Source: Paraburkholderia sp. PREW-6R
Lineage (GTDB): Bacteria > Pseudomonadota > Gammaproteobacteria > Burkholderiales > Burkholderiaceae
Direction of reading: 5' to 3'
NCBI RefSeq assembly: GCF_039621805.1
Contig: NZ_CP155075.1
Coordinates: forward strand, 124,001 to 188,000
Length of the DNA: 64,000 nucleotides
Part shown: in pieces, positions 26,868-36,400 of the stretch
How the letters are laid out: each line of letters begins with the position of its first letter
How positions within the stretch are numbered: position 1 is the stretch's first letter
Program-made: the position numbers and the translations under genes
The notes under the pieces: generated by a model
What the model was told of the DNA's origin: nothing
Seen by the model: the letters and a program-made list of their open reading frames with translations, nothing else
The model's database searches: none

Positions 26868-27128
26868 ATGACCGCCACTCACACAAGCTCTCCCGAGCAG
26901 GAACCGGGCGGCAGCGCGCCGCACGTTGAAGAAGACCGCGATCCGGCCGTGCAGTCGGGGACGCACGCGCCGGGCGGCGCACTGCCTGATGCCGACATTG
27001 CCGACGAGCGTGTCGACAAGGTCATTCCACGCGATCCGAAGGAGACGGCGTTGCACGATCATTCGATGGGCGACAGTGACGCGCGCGATACGCCAGACGA
27101 GACAGGCGGCTTGCCGCGGGCACTGTAA
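26868..27128 (+). CDS. Small acidic hydrophilic protein, unknown function
   Basis: An 86-residue protein starting at ATG 26868 after a good AAAGGAG site. It is rich in Asp, Glu, Pro and His, with no hydrophobic core (DADIADERVDKVIPRDPKET; HDHSMGDSDARDTPDETGG), so it is probably intrinsically disordered. Proteins of this sort occur in Burkholderiales, perhaps as stress-related proteins, but I cannot assign a role. Confidence 0.65.
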   Translation: MTATHTSSPEQEPGGSAPHVEEDRDPAVQSGTHAPGGALPDADIADERVDKVIPRDPKETALHDHSMGDSDARDTPDETGGLPRAL

Positions 27129-27327
27129 GTCCATCGCGGACCCTGACCGCTTGCAACGGCACGCCAGAAGCCGTGCATCGGCCGGGGTCACATGGCCTGT
27201 TCTTTGTGCCGCCACCGTCAGTCATTGCCTCACCGAGTAGACGTTCCCGATGAAGCCATCCCACCTTTCGGACCCGACTGCCCCCGGAGCAGAATCCACC
27301 GGCTAAAACGCCTGACGCGGGTCCGCT

Positions 27328-29580
27328 CTACAAGAACCCAATAAATCCCGAGTCCCTCACCGGCGAGCCTGGCGAAGATGTCGACGACGGCGCTGCGTCG
27401 TTCTCGTTCTCTTCCCACAGCGCATCCACGCGGATCGGTGTCTGCCGTACTCGCATTTCCGTTGCATGCCGGATGGCATTGGCAATCGCCGCATTGACGC
27501 CAATCACGCCGATTTCGCCGAGACCCATGAGCGGCAGAGCGTCATCCTCCGGCATGGCGACGAATAGTGCGTCAACTTGCGGTACGTCCGCAGCGACAGG
27601 GAGCAGATATTCCTCCAGGTTGTCGTTCAGATAGCGGCCGGAAGCGCGATCAGTCACCGTCTCTTCCAGCAACGCGGAGCCCAGACCCCACGTCATGCCG
27701 CCGCGCAACTGGTTGAGCGCCGTTGTGCGGTTGACGATCCTGCCCCCCGCAAACGCGCCAAGCAGTCGTAAGACGCGGATCTCCCGCGTGACGGCGTGAA
27801 CCTGTACTTCGGCGAACTGTGCGCCAAAGACCCAGCGCGGCGAGTCGTCGATTGTCGACAGCGCGAGCTTGCCGTGGCGCAGCCTGTCGAGTGCCTCGGG
27901 TGCGCCGGACTCGGCCGTTGCCGCCAGTTCATCGATTCCGGCGCGTGCCATCCATTGTCCGACCCCGCCGCTGTCTTCGATGTGTATGCCCGCGCCGCCG
28001 ATCTCGCCCATCTTCCGTAGCAGCATGGCGCAAGCGCGATCCAGCGCTGGCACGAGACTGCCTGTCGTCGACGAGCCGCCCGAGATGCCAGCCGGCGGCA
28101 ATGCGGTGTCGCCGAGCCGAACGTCGATCCGTTCGATTGGAACCGCCAGCGCGGCAGCTGCTGTCATGGCCAGGATCGTATAAAGGCCGTTGCCGATTTC
28201 GTGATGCGATGTGTCGACACGCACCCGGCCGTTTGCCGACAGCACGACTCGCACCACGGCAGGGCCCACCTTGGCGGGTCGCGCAGCGCTTGCGCAGCCG
28301 AGTCCGACGAGCCAATCACCGACCCTCGTAGGGGCCGCGCGCCGGCGTGCCCAGTCGAACGCAATCGCCCCCGCGTCGAAGCACGGCATCAGACTGCGTG
28401 GTACGAATGGCCTGCCCGTGAGGTAATCCACGCTCGTGTCGTTCAGCCGCCGCAACTCGATCGGGTCCATGGCGAGTTTGGTCGCAAGTTCATCTATCGC
28501 ACTCTCAAGCGCGAACAGGTAAGGCACCTCGGGCGGCGCGCGCATCGGACCCGGAGTGTTCGAATCGATGCGAACGAGGCGCTCCGATGCCTGCACATTC
28601 GCAATGCCGTAGAGGCTTGCAGTGACGTCGGTGCCTTCCATCGCAAAGCTGTCGAAGCGGGAGGTCGACGCTTCGGCATCGTGTAAAAGCGACGTGATCC
28701 GGCCTTCGCGCGTCGCCCCGAGGCGAATCCGGTGCCGGCTCATTGCACGATGATTGGCAAGCGAAAAACACTGCGCGCGCGTGGCCACGAAACGTACCGG
28801 GCGCCCCAGCCGCCGTGCAGCCCAGGCGATTGGCGCAGTGTATTGCGCGAGCGCCAGCTTGGACCCGAAATGGCCGCCGATGAACGGGCAAACGACTCGC
28901 ACATCACGAGCGTCCATGTCGAGCTGCCGGGCGAGGCCGTGTTTGACGGCGCCGAGATAGCGGCTCGTATCGTAGACGGTCAGATGCGGGCCGTCCCAGA
29001 CGCAGGTCGTCGAAAAAAGCTCTATCGGATTGTGATGCTGGATCGGCGTACGGTACGTCGCGTCGATCCGCACGGCCGCGCTGGCGTAGGCCGCGGGCGC
29101 ATCACCTGTGCAGACGTCCTTGTAGCCTTCGTGCGCGGCGGCGAGCGGTTCGGTCAACGCGCGAGGATCGTCGAGATCCAGTGCGGCCTCGTCGACCTCG
29201 TAGTCGATTTCGATCCGTGCAGCGGCTTCGTCTGCGGCCTGCTGGGTTTGCGCGACGACCAGCGCGACGATTTGACCGGCGTAATGGATTTCAGCCGATC
29301 CGAGCGGCAGCGCCGAACTGTTCGCGTAACCGCCCGCCATCAGGTGCGGCACGTGGGCGATCGCGTTTCCAAGGTCAGCATGCGTAAAGACGCCGAGTAC
29401 GCCATCGACGGCACGAGCGCATGTCAGTTCGAAGCGCACGATGCGTCCGCGGGCGATGTGGCTCGTTACCACCGATGCGTACGCGAGGCCTGGGAACACG
29501 AAGTCCGCGGCAAACTGCGCGGAGCCGGTGACTTTGGCAAATGCGTCGACCCGAACGGGTGGTGCGATCATGGATTCCAT
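27328..29580 (-). CDS. Molybdenum hydroxylase large subunit (xanthine dehydrogenase / YagR type), lone
   Basis: About 750 residues from the start at 29580 (or 29571); the frame extends to 29655 without family similarity. The a/b hammerhead domain opens with RVDAFAKVTGSAQFAADF. The cofactor loop is FIGGHFGSKLAL, with PGPMRAPPEVP following, and LMGLGEIGVIGVNAAIANAI holds the active-site Glu (GLGE). It most resembles YagR-like aldehyde oxidoreductase subunits. These need a [2Fe-2S] and an FAD subunit, yet neither is adjacent: 200 bp downstream is a small acidic protein and 570 bp upstream is noncoding. It may borrow subunits encoded elsewhere. Confidence 0.87.
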   Translation of the reverse strand: MESMIAPPVRVDAFAKVTGSAQFAADFVFPGLAYASVVTSHIARGRIVRFELTCARAVDGVLGVFTHADLGNAIAHVPHLMAGGYANSSALPLGSAEIHYAGQIVALVVAQTQQAADEAAARIEIDYEVDEAALDLDDPRALTEPLAAAHEGYKDVCTGDAPAAYASAAVRIDATYRTPIQHHNPIELFSTTCVWDGPHLTVYDTSRYLGAVKHGLARQLDMDARDVRVVCPFIGGHFGSKLALAQYTAPIAWAARRLGRPVRFVATRAQCFSLANHRAMSRHRIRLGATREGRITSLLHDAEASTSRFDSFAMEGTDVTASLYGIANVQASERLVRIDSNTPGPMRAPPEVPYLFALESAIDELATKLAMDPIELRRLNDTSVDYLTGRPFVPRSLMPCFDAGAIAFDWARRRAAPTRVGDWLVGLGCASAARPAKVGPAVVRVVLSANGRVRVDTSHHEIGNGLYTILAMTAAAALAVPIERIDVRLGDTALPPAGISGGSSTTGSLVPALDRACAMLLRKMGEIGGAGIHIEDSGGVGQWMARAGIDELAATAESGAPEALDRLRHGKLALSTIDDSPRWVFGAQFAEVQVHAVTREIRVLRLLGAFAGGRIVNRTTALNQLRGGMTWGLGSALLEETVTDRASGRYLNDNLEEYLLPVAADVPQVDALFVAMPEDDALPLMGLGEIGVIGVNAAIANAIRHATEMRVRQTPIRVDALWEENENDAAPSSTSSPGSPVRDSGFIGFL

Positions 29581-30154
29581 TTGCAAGCCCTTACAGATAG
29601 AAGGTCGTGCCATTTGTTCAGACCGTGAGCCTGGGCGCCAGGGCCAGGTCGGCACATGGTGCGGTGGAAGCCGCTGGCGCCAGGCCCGCTCGAATACGAA
29701 CCGTTCTGGTTCAGCTTGCCACGCTTATCCTCGCTCTGCTTGGTGTGGCTTCGGCATCGCTCAATCGGCTAAAGAATGCCTGAGTGCGGCCCTGTTCGCT
29801 TGAGCCATTCCGCGCCGCGGTTTTTGAATCCTTGGAAAATCGCAACTAACGGTCAAGCCGCAACCCGTAGTCCTTACCAATCAACTGCGGCTTCGCAGGA
29901 GAGGGGGCCTCCTTGCGTGTTAGGGCATCGCGCTGCGGCGACACGGTGACAGCCTGCGCGCATTCCCGCGATGTTGGGATCTTGCCAGTGAGCCAACGAT
30001 CGCGTCGCCCAAGCATGCCGGCAACCATTCTGATCTATTGGCTCCCCAAGTCGTCGCTTCGGCATCAGGTGCGCAACGAGCTTCTCGTCTAGAACTATGC
30101 TGTCGCCGTAGGAGCCGCTCCGCTTGCGGGCCATCCGATGTGTCGCGTTCGTAT
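29581..30154. other. Gap between lone hydroxylase subunit and LysR, no gene recognised
   Basis: About 570 bases. Overlapping minus-strand frames of 60-89 codons (29846-30189) exist but I recognise none of them. The small hydroxylase subunits are not here even as fragments that I can see. A decayed gene remains possible. Confidence 0.4.
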
Positions 30155-31090
30155 TCAGCGATCTTTCGTGTCGTGTGGCGGCTCGTCACCCGTGATGGTC
30201 GACGCCCGGTGCAGCTCGTCGCCGATGATCTCGATCAGCGCTTCGGCCGCCGCGCTCAATGGGCGGCGGGGATGACTGACGCAGAGAATATGTCGCACGA
30301 TGCGCGGCGCCAGGATAGGACGCGCGCGCAACGTGCCGTGCCGCGCCGCCCGCTCGACGACGATGCGCGGCAGGATCGTCGCAAAGCGCGTGTGCTCGAC
30401 GAGCTTGAGAATAGTAGACAACACGTCGATCTCGAAACGCGGCGCGAGTAGTAAATCCTCGTGCTGGGCGGCGCTGTCGAGCACGCCGCGCAGACCATGA
30501 CGCTTGGTCGGCAAAACGAGTTCGAGTTCGGACAGTTGCCCGAATTCAATCGCGTGCGGCAGATCGGGCCCATGCACGGCGCTGGTGGTCAGCACCATCT
30601 CCTCATCGAGCAACGGGCGCGCATCGAGCGACAGACGGGCGCGCGGCTTGTTGATGATGGCGGCCTCGAGCTGCCCGCCCGCAACCCAGTCGATGAAGGT
30701 TGCGCTATAGCCGTCGGCGACGGTCACTTCAACCTCGGGGTAGCGCGCATGATAGCGCGACAGCGAGTCCGCGAGCACGCTTTCCGTCACCGATGCGATA
30801 AGCCCGATGCCCACATGCCCGGTCACCACTTCGTCGCGTTGCACGAGTTGCTGCCGCGCATGCGCAAGGTCACGCATGATCGGCAGAAACAGCCGGTACA
30901 TCAGACGGCCGGCGGCGGTCGGCGCCATGCCGTGCGCGCCGCGCTCGAACAGCTGCTGATGCAGTTCGTCTTCGAGTTTCGCAATCTGCATGCTGAGCGC
31001 CGGCTGCACGATGTTGAGCCGCTTGGCGGCGCGTGTGACCGATCCGTCCTCGAACAACGCGATGAAATACTGAATTTGCTTGAGATCCAT
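30155..31090 (-). CDS. LysR regulator flanking the hmf cluster (copy 1)
   Basis: A 311-residue LysR protein with helix-turn-helix MDLKQIQYFIALFEDGSVTRAAKRLNIVQPALSMQ. It is strikingly similar along its whole length to the LysR at 43563-44474 (shared HGMAPT, SATFID/SAQLID, AAIINKPR, RFEIDVLSTI/KFEIDLLSTI and IVRxI segments). It is divergent from hmfF, with the concentric palindromes at 31243-31297 between them. Two LysR genes accompany hmf genes in Cupriavidus basilensis (hmfR1, hmfR2), so this is probably one of those regulators; which one cannot be told from sequence alone. Expected effector: a furan acid or its CoA ester. Confidence 0.9.
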   Translation of the reverse strand: MDLKQIQYFIALFEDGSVTRAAKRLNIVQPALSMQIAKLEDELHQQLFERGAHGMAPTAAGRLMYRLFLPIMRDLAHARQQLVQRDEVVTGHVGIGLIASVTESVLADSLSRYHARYPEVEVTVADGYSATFIDWVAGGQLEAAIINKPRARLSLDARPLLDEEMVLTTSAVHGPDLPHAIEFGQLSELELVLPTKRHGLRGVLDSAAQHEDLLLAPRFEIDVLSTILKLVEHTRFATILPRIVVERAARHGTLRARPILAPRIVRHILCVSHPRRPLSAAAEALIEIIGDELHRASTITGDEPPHDTKDR

Positions 31091-31096
31091 GCTTCC

Positions 31097-31121
31097 CTGA
31101 TGGCATCAGCAATGCTAATAC
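31097..31121. promoter_or_regulatory. Dyad plus GCTAATAC half-site upstream of LysR copy 1
   Basis: CTGATG-G-CATCAG (31097-31109) is a perfect 6-bp dyad beginning 6 bases upstream of the LysR start codon. GCTAATAC (31114-31121) repeats the arm of the large operator at 31243. Together they suggest autoregulation by the same protein. Confidence 0.5.
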
Positions 31122-31242
31122 GGTTTGGCGCGCTCATCAGTTCGCGAACAGGCGCCGTTCTTTGGTGGCCGCATCAGCCTCCAACCCTGCAAGGCCGTCA
31201 CAGCGGCTCATTGATACGCGTTTGTAAGGAGCGTGTCATCCG

Positions 31243-31297
31243 GGCTAATACCGATATAAGAAGCGATGATTCATCGCATCAAAAAACAGTATTAGCC
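31243..31297. promoter_or_regulatory. Concentric palindromic operator of the hmf operon
   Basis: Two nested dyads share the centre at base 31270. The outer arms GGCTAATAC (31243-31251) and GTATTAGCC (31289-31297) are perfect 9-base inverted repeats. The inner 15-mer GCGATGA-T-TCATCGC (31263-31277) is a perfect palindrome. It lies 70-125 bases upstream of hmfF and 150-210 from the LysR start. This layout suits a LysR tetramer contacting an activator site and a promoter-proximal site. Binding is inferred. Confidence 0.65.
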
Positions 31298-31367
31298 GTT
31301 ATGGGGCGATCCCATTAGTCTTCGTTCATGCGCTTTGCTTGACAGGCGCGCACAGATGGAGACGCTG

Positions 31368-32861
31368 ATGAACACACGCGAAGCCGCAGCAGTCGGCATG
31401 CATTCGTTGAAACACGATTCGGATCACGCCAGCACCGGCGTGCGGTCACTGCGCGACTGGCTCGCGCATCTGGCCCGAACTGGCCGGGTCGCGACGATCG
31501 ACCAACCTGTTGCGCTCGAACACGAACTGGCCGCCATCGCGAAGCGGCTCGACGGCAGCAAGGCGAGCTTCTTCACGCAACCGGGCGGCCATGCGATGCC
31601 GGTTGTCAGCGGCTTTCTCTCGAAGCGCGCGTGGATCGCAGAAGCGATGGGCGTCGAAGAGTCTTCTTTGCTTGCACGTTTTTCGGCCGCCGCAGCGGCA
31701 CCGCTTGCATCGAAACTCGTCGAACGCGATAGCGCGCCGTGTCAGCAAGTGGTGCGAACCAGCGGCATCGACCTTCACGCATTGCTGCCCATTCCCACGC
31801 ATAGCGAGCACGACAACGGTCCGTACATCACCGCGGGTCTCGTGATTGCACGCAATCCGCGCACGGGCGTGCAGAACGTCTCGATCAACCGCATCCAGGT
31901 GCACGGCCCGGACCGCATGGCGATTCTGCTGCTGCCGCGCCATCTGTATGCTTTCCAGCGCGAAGCGGAAGCCGCCGGCGACGCGCTCGACCTGGCTATC
32001 GTAATCGGCGTCGATCCGTTGACGATGCTCGCGTCGCAGGCAATCACGGCGATCGATCGCGATGAACTGGAAATTGCCGGCGCGTTGCACGGCGCGCCGT
32101 TGCCGGTCGTGCGGTGTGTGACGAACGGCGTGCACGTGCCCGCGTTCGCGGAGATCGTGATCGAAGGACGCATCCTGCCGAACGTGCGCGAGCCGGAAGG
32201 TCCGTTCGGCGAGTTCCCTAAGTACTACAGCGCACGGGAAGCGCGCGAAGTCATCGAAGTGACCGCGCTCACGCATCGGCGTGACCCGATTTTCCATACG
32301 ATCGTGCCCGCCGAGATGGAGCATTTGCTGCTCGGTGCAATCCCTCGCGAAGCGACCCTGCTTGCCCATTTGCAGCGCAGTCATCCGGCCGTGAAGGACG
32401 TGCACCTGTCGGTGGGCGGCGTGTGCCGGTATCACTTGTGGGTGCAGTTCGACAAGCAGCGTGAAGGCGAAGCGAAAAACGTCATCCTGTGCGCGTTCGG
32501 CGCGCATTACGACATCAAGCAGGTGGTCGTCGTGGATACCGACGTCAATGTGCACGATCCCGCCGAAATCGAGTGGGCGATCGCGACGCGCTTCCAGGCC
32601 GACCGCGATCTCGTCGTGATCGCGGGCGCCCAGGGCTCGCCGCTCGATCCGTCGACCACCGTCGGTCAGCCCGACGACGCGCCCGCGTACCTGCAAGGCC
32701 AGAGCGCGAAGATGGGCCTCGACGCGACGCGTCCGGTCGTCTATCCGGCACACGTGTTCACGCGGGTCCGGATTCCCGGTCAGGACGTGGTCGATCTCGA
32801 CGCGCTCGTCGCCGCGGATAACAGCGCATTCGACGCCTACCTGACACGCAATCATGACTGA
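31368..32861 (+). CDS. hmfF: HmfF, UbiD-family 2,5-furandicarboxylate decarboxylase
   Basis: UbiD-type decarboxylases use prenylated FMN. In the HMF pathway HmfF removes one carboxylate from 2,5-furandicarboxylate, giving 2-furoate. The 497-residue protein has UbiD landmarks: SINRIQVHGPDRMAI, EGPFGEFPKYYSAR, PAEMEHLLLGAIPREATL and GAQGSPLDPST. The start at 31368 is preferred for its GGAGA site; upstream ATG 31356 is also possible. The gene starts a tightly coupled run: hmfG begins inside its last codons (8-base overlap). Presence of UbiX, furoyl-CoA-type genes and a GMC oxidase downstream argues against ubiquinone biosynthesis. Confidence 0.88.
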   Translation: MNTREAAAVGMHSLKHDSDHASTGVRSLRDWLAHLARTGRVATIDQPVALEHELAAIAKRLDGSKASFFTQPGGHAMPVVSGFLSKRAWIAEAMGVEESSLLARFSAAAAAPLASKLVERDSAPCQQVVRTSGIDLHALLPIPTHSEHDNGPYITAGLVIARNPRTGVQNVSINRIQVHGPDRMAILLLPRHLYAFQREAEAAGDALDLAIVIGVDPLTMLASQAITAIDRDELEIAGALHGAPLPVVRCVTNGVHVPAFAEIVIEGRILPNVREPEGPFGEFPKYYSAREAREVIEVTALTHRRDPIFHTIVPAEMEHLLLGAIPREATLLAHLQRSHPAVKDVHLSVGGVCRYHLWVQFDKQREGEAKNVILCAFGAHYDIKQVVVVDTDVNVHDPAEIEWAIATRFQADRDLVVIAGAQGSPLDPSTTVGQPDDAPAYLQGQSAKMGLDATRPVVYPAHVFTRVRIPGQDVVDLDALVAADNSAFDAYLTRNHD

Positions 32862-33477
32862 TAGCAAAAAGCGCATTGTCGTCGGCATGTCGGGCGCGAG
32901 CGGCGCGGTGATCGGCGTGCGTCTGCTCGCCGCGCTGCGGCGGCTGGGCACGTACGAGACGCACCTGGTGGTGTCGCCGTCGGGCGCGCTGACGGCGGCG
33001 CAGGAACTCGGCCTTGCACGCGGCGACATGGACGCGCTGGCCGACGTCGTACACAACGTGCGCGACATCGGCGCGACGCTGGCAAGCGGTTCATTCCTGA
33101 CCGAGGGCATGGTCATCGCGCCGTGCTCGATGAAAACGCTCGCGAGCGTCGCAAACGGTTTCGCGGACAACCTGCTGACGCGCGCCGCCGACGTCATGCT
33201 CAAGGAGCGCCGCCGCCTCGTGCTGGTCGCACGGGAGACGCCGCTCAATCTCGCCCATCTGCGCAACATGACCCTCGCCACCGAAATGGGCGCGATCGTG
33301 ATGCCGCCGGTGCCGGCTTTTTATGCGCGCCCGCAGAGCATCGACGACGTGGTCGATCACACGGTCGGGCGCATTCTCGATCTGTTCGGAATCGAGCACG
33401 GCGAGATTGCACACCGCTGGAGCGGACTGGCCGATGCCTTTGAGCGCCGCGACGAAACGGGAGGAACGACGCAATGA
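32854..33477 (+). CDS. hmfG: HmfG, UbiX-like flavin prenyltransferase
   Basis: UbiX makes the prenyl-FMN cofactor needed by the UbiD-family partner next to it. The 207-residue protein has VVGMSGASGAVIGVRLL (flavin-phosphate loop), VIAPCSMKTLASVANG, FADNLLTRAADVMLKERR and VARETPLNLAHLRNM, all canonical. Its start overlaps hmfF and its stop overlaps the hmfA start (ATGA), so production is coupled to both. Confidence 0.92.
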   Translation: MTDSKKRIVVGMSGASGAVIGVRLLAALRRLGTYETHLVVSPSGALTAAQELGLARGDMDALADVVHNVRDIGATLASGSFLTEGMVIAPCSMKTLASVANGFADNLLTRAADVMLKERRRLVLVARETPLNLAHLRNMTLATEMGAIVMPPVPAFYARPQSIDDVVDHTVGRILDLFGIEHGEIAHRWSGLADAFERRDETGGTTQ

Positions 33478-36400
33478 ACCAGCGTGAGACGGCGTTCGCC
33501 GAACCGAACGCTCGCAAGGCCGAGCCTCACGCCAATGAGGCAGGACCGGCCCCGGCGCCCCAGCGCCACGTCGGCCGTCCGATGGAGCGTCTGGAAGATC
33601 CGGCAATCCTCACCGGCCGTGGCCGCTACGGCGACGACCTCGCGGTGAAGCCGGGCACGTTGCACGCGGCCGTGTTGCGTTCGCCGCACGCACACGCCGA
33701 GCTTGTTTCCATCGATGCAGCGGCGGCCGAGGGCCTCGCGGGCGTGCGCGCCGTGTTGACACGCGATGATCTGCGCGCGTGGTCGCGTCCGTTCGTGGTG
33801 GGCGTGAAGTCGCCGATGGAACAGTGGGCGCTGGCGATGGACCGCGTACGTTACGTCGGCGAACCGGTGGCGGTCGTGATGGCCGAGTCGCGCGCGCTCG
33901 CCGAGGACGCACTCGATCTCATCAAGGTCGAATACGCGATGCTCGATCCGGTGACCTCGATCGAACAGTCGGTGCAAAGCGACGCGCCCGTGCTGCACGA
34001 GCGCGTGGGTACGAATGTCATCAGCGACCGGCATTTTCGTTACGGCGAGCCTGAAGCGGCCTTCGAACACGCGCCGCATCGCGTGAAACTGGTGGCGCAT
34101 TATCCGCGCAACACGTGCGCGCCGATCGAATGCGGCGTGGTGATCGCGGAATATCTGTCCGGCGACGAAGGGTACGACGTCACGTCGAACTTCATGGGCC
34201 CGTTCTCCCTGCACGCGGTGATGGCGATGGCGCTGAACGTGCCCGCGAACCGGTTGCGTCACAAGGCGCCGCGCGATTCCGGCGGTAGCTTCGGCGTGAA
34301 GCAGGCAGTCTTCCCGTACGTCGTGCTGATGTGTCTTGCGGCGCGCAAGGCCGGGGCGCCCGTCAAGTGGGTCGAAGACCGGCTCGAACATCTGAGCGCC
34401 GCGACCTCGGCGACTGCGCGTCTGTCGACGCTCGAAGCGGCCGTCGAAGATGATGGACGGATCGTCGCGCTGTCCTACGATCAGCTCGAGGACGTGGGCG
34501 GCTACGTGCGCGCGCCCGAGCCTGCGACGTTCTACCGGATGCACGGCTGTCTCACCGGGGCGTATGCGATTCCCAATCTGCTGGTGCGTAACCGCGTCGT
34601 GCTGACCAACAAGACGCCGACCGGCCTCGTGCGCGGGTTTGGCGGCCCGCAGGTGTATTTCGCGCTGGAGCGGTTGATACAGCGCATCGCGATCGAATTG
34701 AAGCTCGATGTGCTCGACGTGTATCGGCGCAACTTCGTGCCCGCCGACGCGTTTCCGTATCGCGCGGCGGCGGGTGCGCTGCTCGACTCCGGCAACTACC
34801 AGGAAGCGCTGCGCCGCTCGCTCGATGACGGCGGCTACCGCGAACTGGCCGCGCGCCGCGACGCTGCGCGCAAGGAAGGGCGTCTGTACGGAATCGGCTT
34901 TGCGGCAATCGTCGAACCGTCGATCTCGAACATGGGCTACATCACCACGGTGATGCCGGCGGAGGCCCGCAGGAAGGCCGGCCCGAAAAGTGGCGCGATC
35001 GCCAGTGCAACCGTCAGCGTCGATCTGCTGGGCGGCGTGGTCGTCACCATCGCCTCGACGCCCGCAGGCCAGGGTCACATGACCGTCTGCGCGCAGGTCG
35101 TCGCGGACGTGCTTGGACTGGACCCCAAGGACATCGTCGTCAACGTCGAATTCGATACGCACAAGGACGCATGGTCCGTCGCGTCGGGCAACTATTCGAG
35201 CCGCTTTGCGGGCGCGGTGGCCGGCACGGTGCATCTGGCCGCCACGCGCGTGCGTGACAAGCTCGCACGCGTGCTCGCGAAGGATTTCGGCTGTGCGCCC
35301 GGCGACGTGCGCTTCGAAGGCGCGCGCATTTTCCGCGCTGGCGCACCCGAGCGCGCGTTGCCCTTTGCGCGCGCCGCGAGCAATGCGCCGCATTGGGCGC
35401 CCGCGCTGCTGCCGGACGGCGAGGAGCCGGGTCTGCGAGAGACCGTGTTCTGGTCGCCGCCGAACACGGATGCACCGGACGACCAGGATCGCATCAACAC
35501 ATCGGCGGCGTATGGTTTCGCGTTCGACATGTGCGGCGTCGAAGTGGATCGCGCGACGGGGCGCGTGCGAATCGACCGCTACGTCACCGTGCACGATGCC
35601 GGCACCCTTCTCAATCCGGCGCTCGCGGACGGCCAGATTCGCGGCGCGTTTGCGCAGGGCCTCGGCGCCGCGCTGATGGAAGAGTTCCGCTACGGCGCGG
35701 ACGGCAGTTTCCAGTCCGGCACGCTCGCCGACTATCTGATGCCGACCACCTGCGAAGTGCCCGATCCCGTGATCGTGCATCTCGAAACGCCGTCGCCCTT
35801 CACGCCGCTCGGCGCGAAGGGCTTGGGCGAAGGCAACAACATGAGCACGCCGCCGTGCATCGCGAACGCGGTGGCCGATGCACTCGGCGTCGAGGATATC
35901 CGGCTGCCGCTCACGCCGCCGAAGGTGCTGGAGATGATCGGCATCGACGATCCGGAACCGTCGCGTCCCGAGTATCGCGAGGCCCCGGTGAAGAAGCCGG
36001 CCGTGGCCGGCGGCGGCCGCGCGCTGACCGCGCAAGGCCGTGTCGATCTGCCCGCGACGCCCGAGGCGGTATTCGCGGTGCTGCTCGATCCGAAGGCGCT
36101 CGCGAATGTGATTCCCGGCTGTCATGCGCTGGATGAGACCGCGCCCAATCAGTATCGCGCCGACGTGACAGTGGGCGTCGGCATGATCAAGGCGCGGTTC
36201 GAAGCGCGCATCGGCTTGTCGGAAATCGATGCGCCGCATCGTCTGCGTCTTGCGGGCGCGGGCATCTCGCCGCTTGGCAGCGCGCGCGGCAGCGGTCTCG
36301 TCGAACTCACGCCGCAAGCGAACGGCACGCGGCTCACTTACGACTACGAAGCCCAGGTGTCGGGCAAGGTTGCGGCGGTCGGCGGACGAATGCTCGAAGG

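Noticed and set aside
29846..30189. Cluster of minus-strand frames that could be a degraded transposase
   Set aside because: I could not match any frame to a transposase or other family, and no inverted repeats or target duplications were seen.
31446..33281. A 611-codon minus-strand frame over hmfF/hmfG
   Set aside because: Antisense of the UbiD and UbiX genes with typical shadow composition.
31368..33477. UbiD/UbiX as ubiquinone biosynthesis genes
   Set aside because: They are fused by overlaps to furoyl-CoA-type genes and a GMC oxidase, so a catabolic decarboxylase is better supported.
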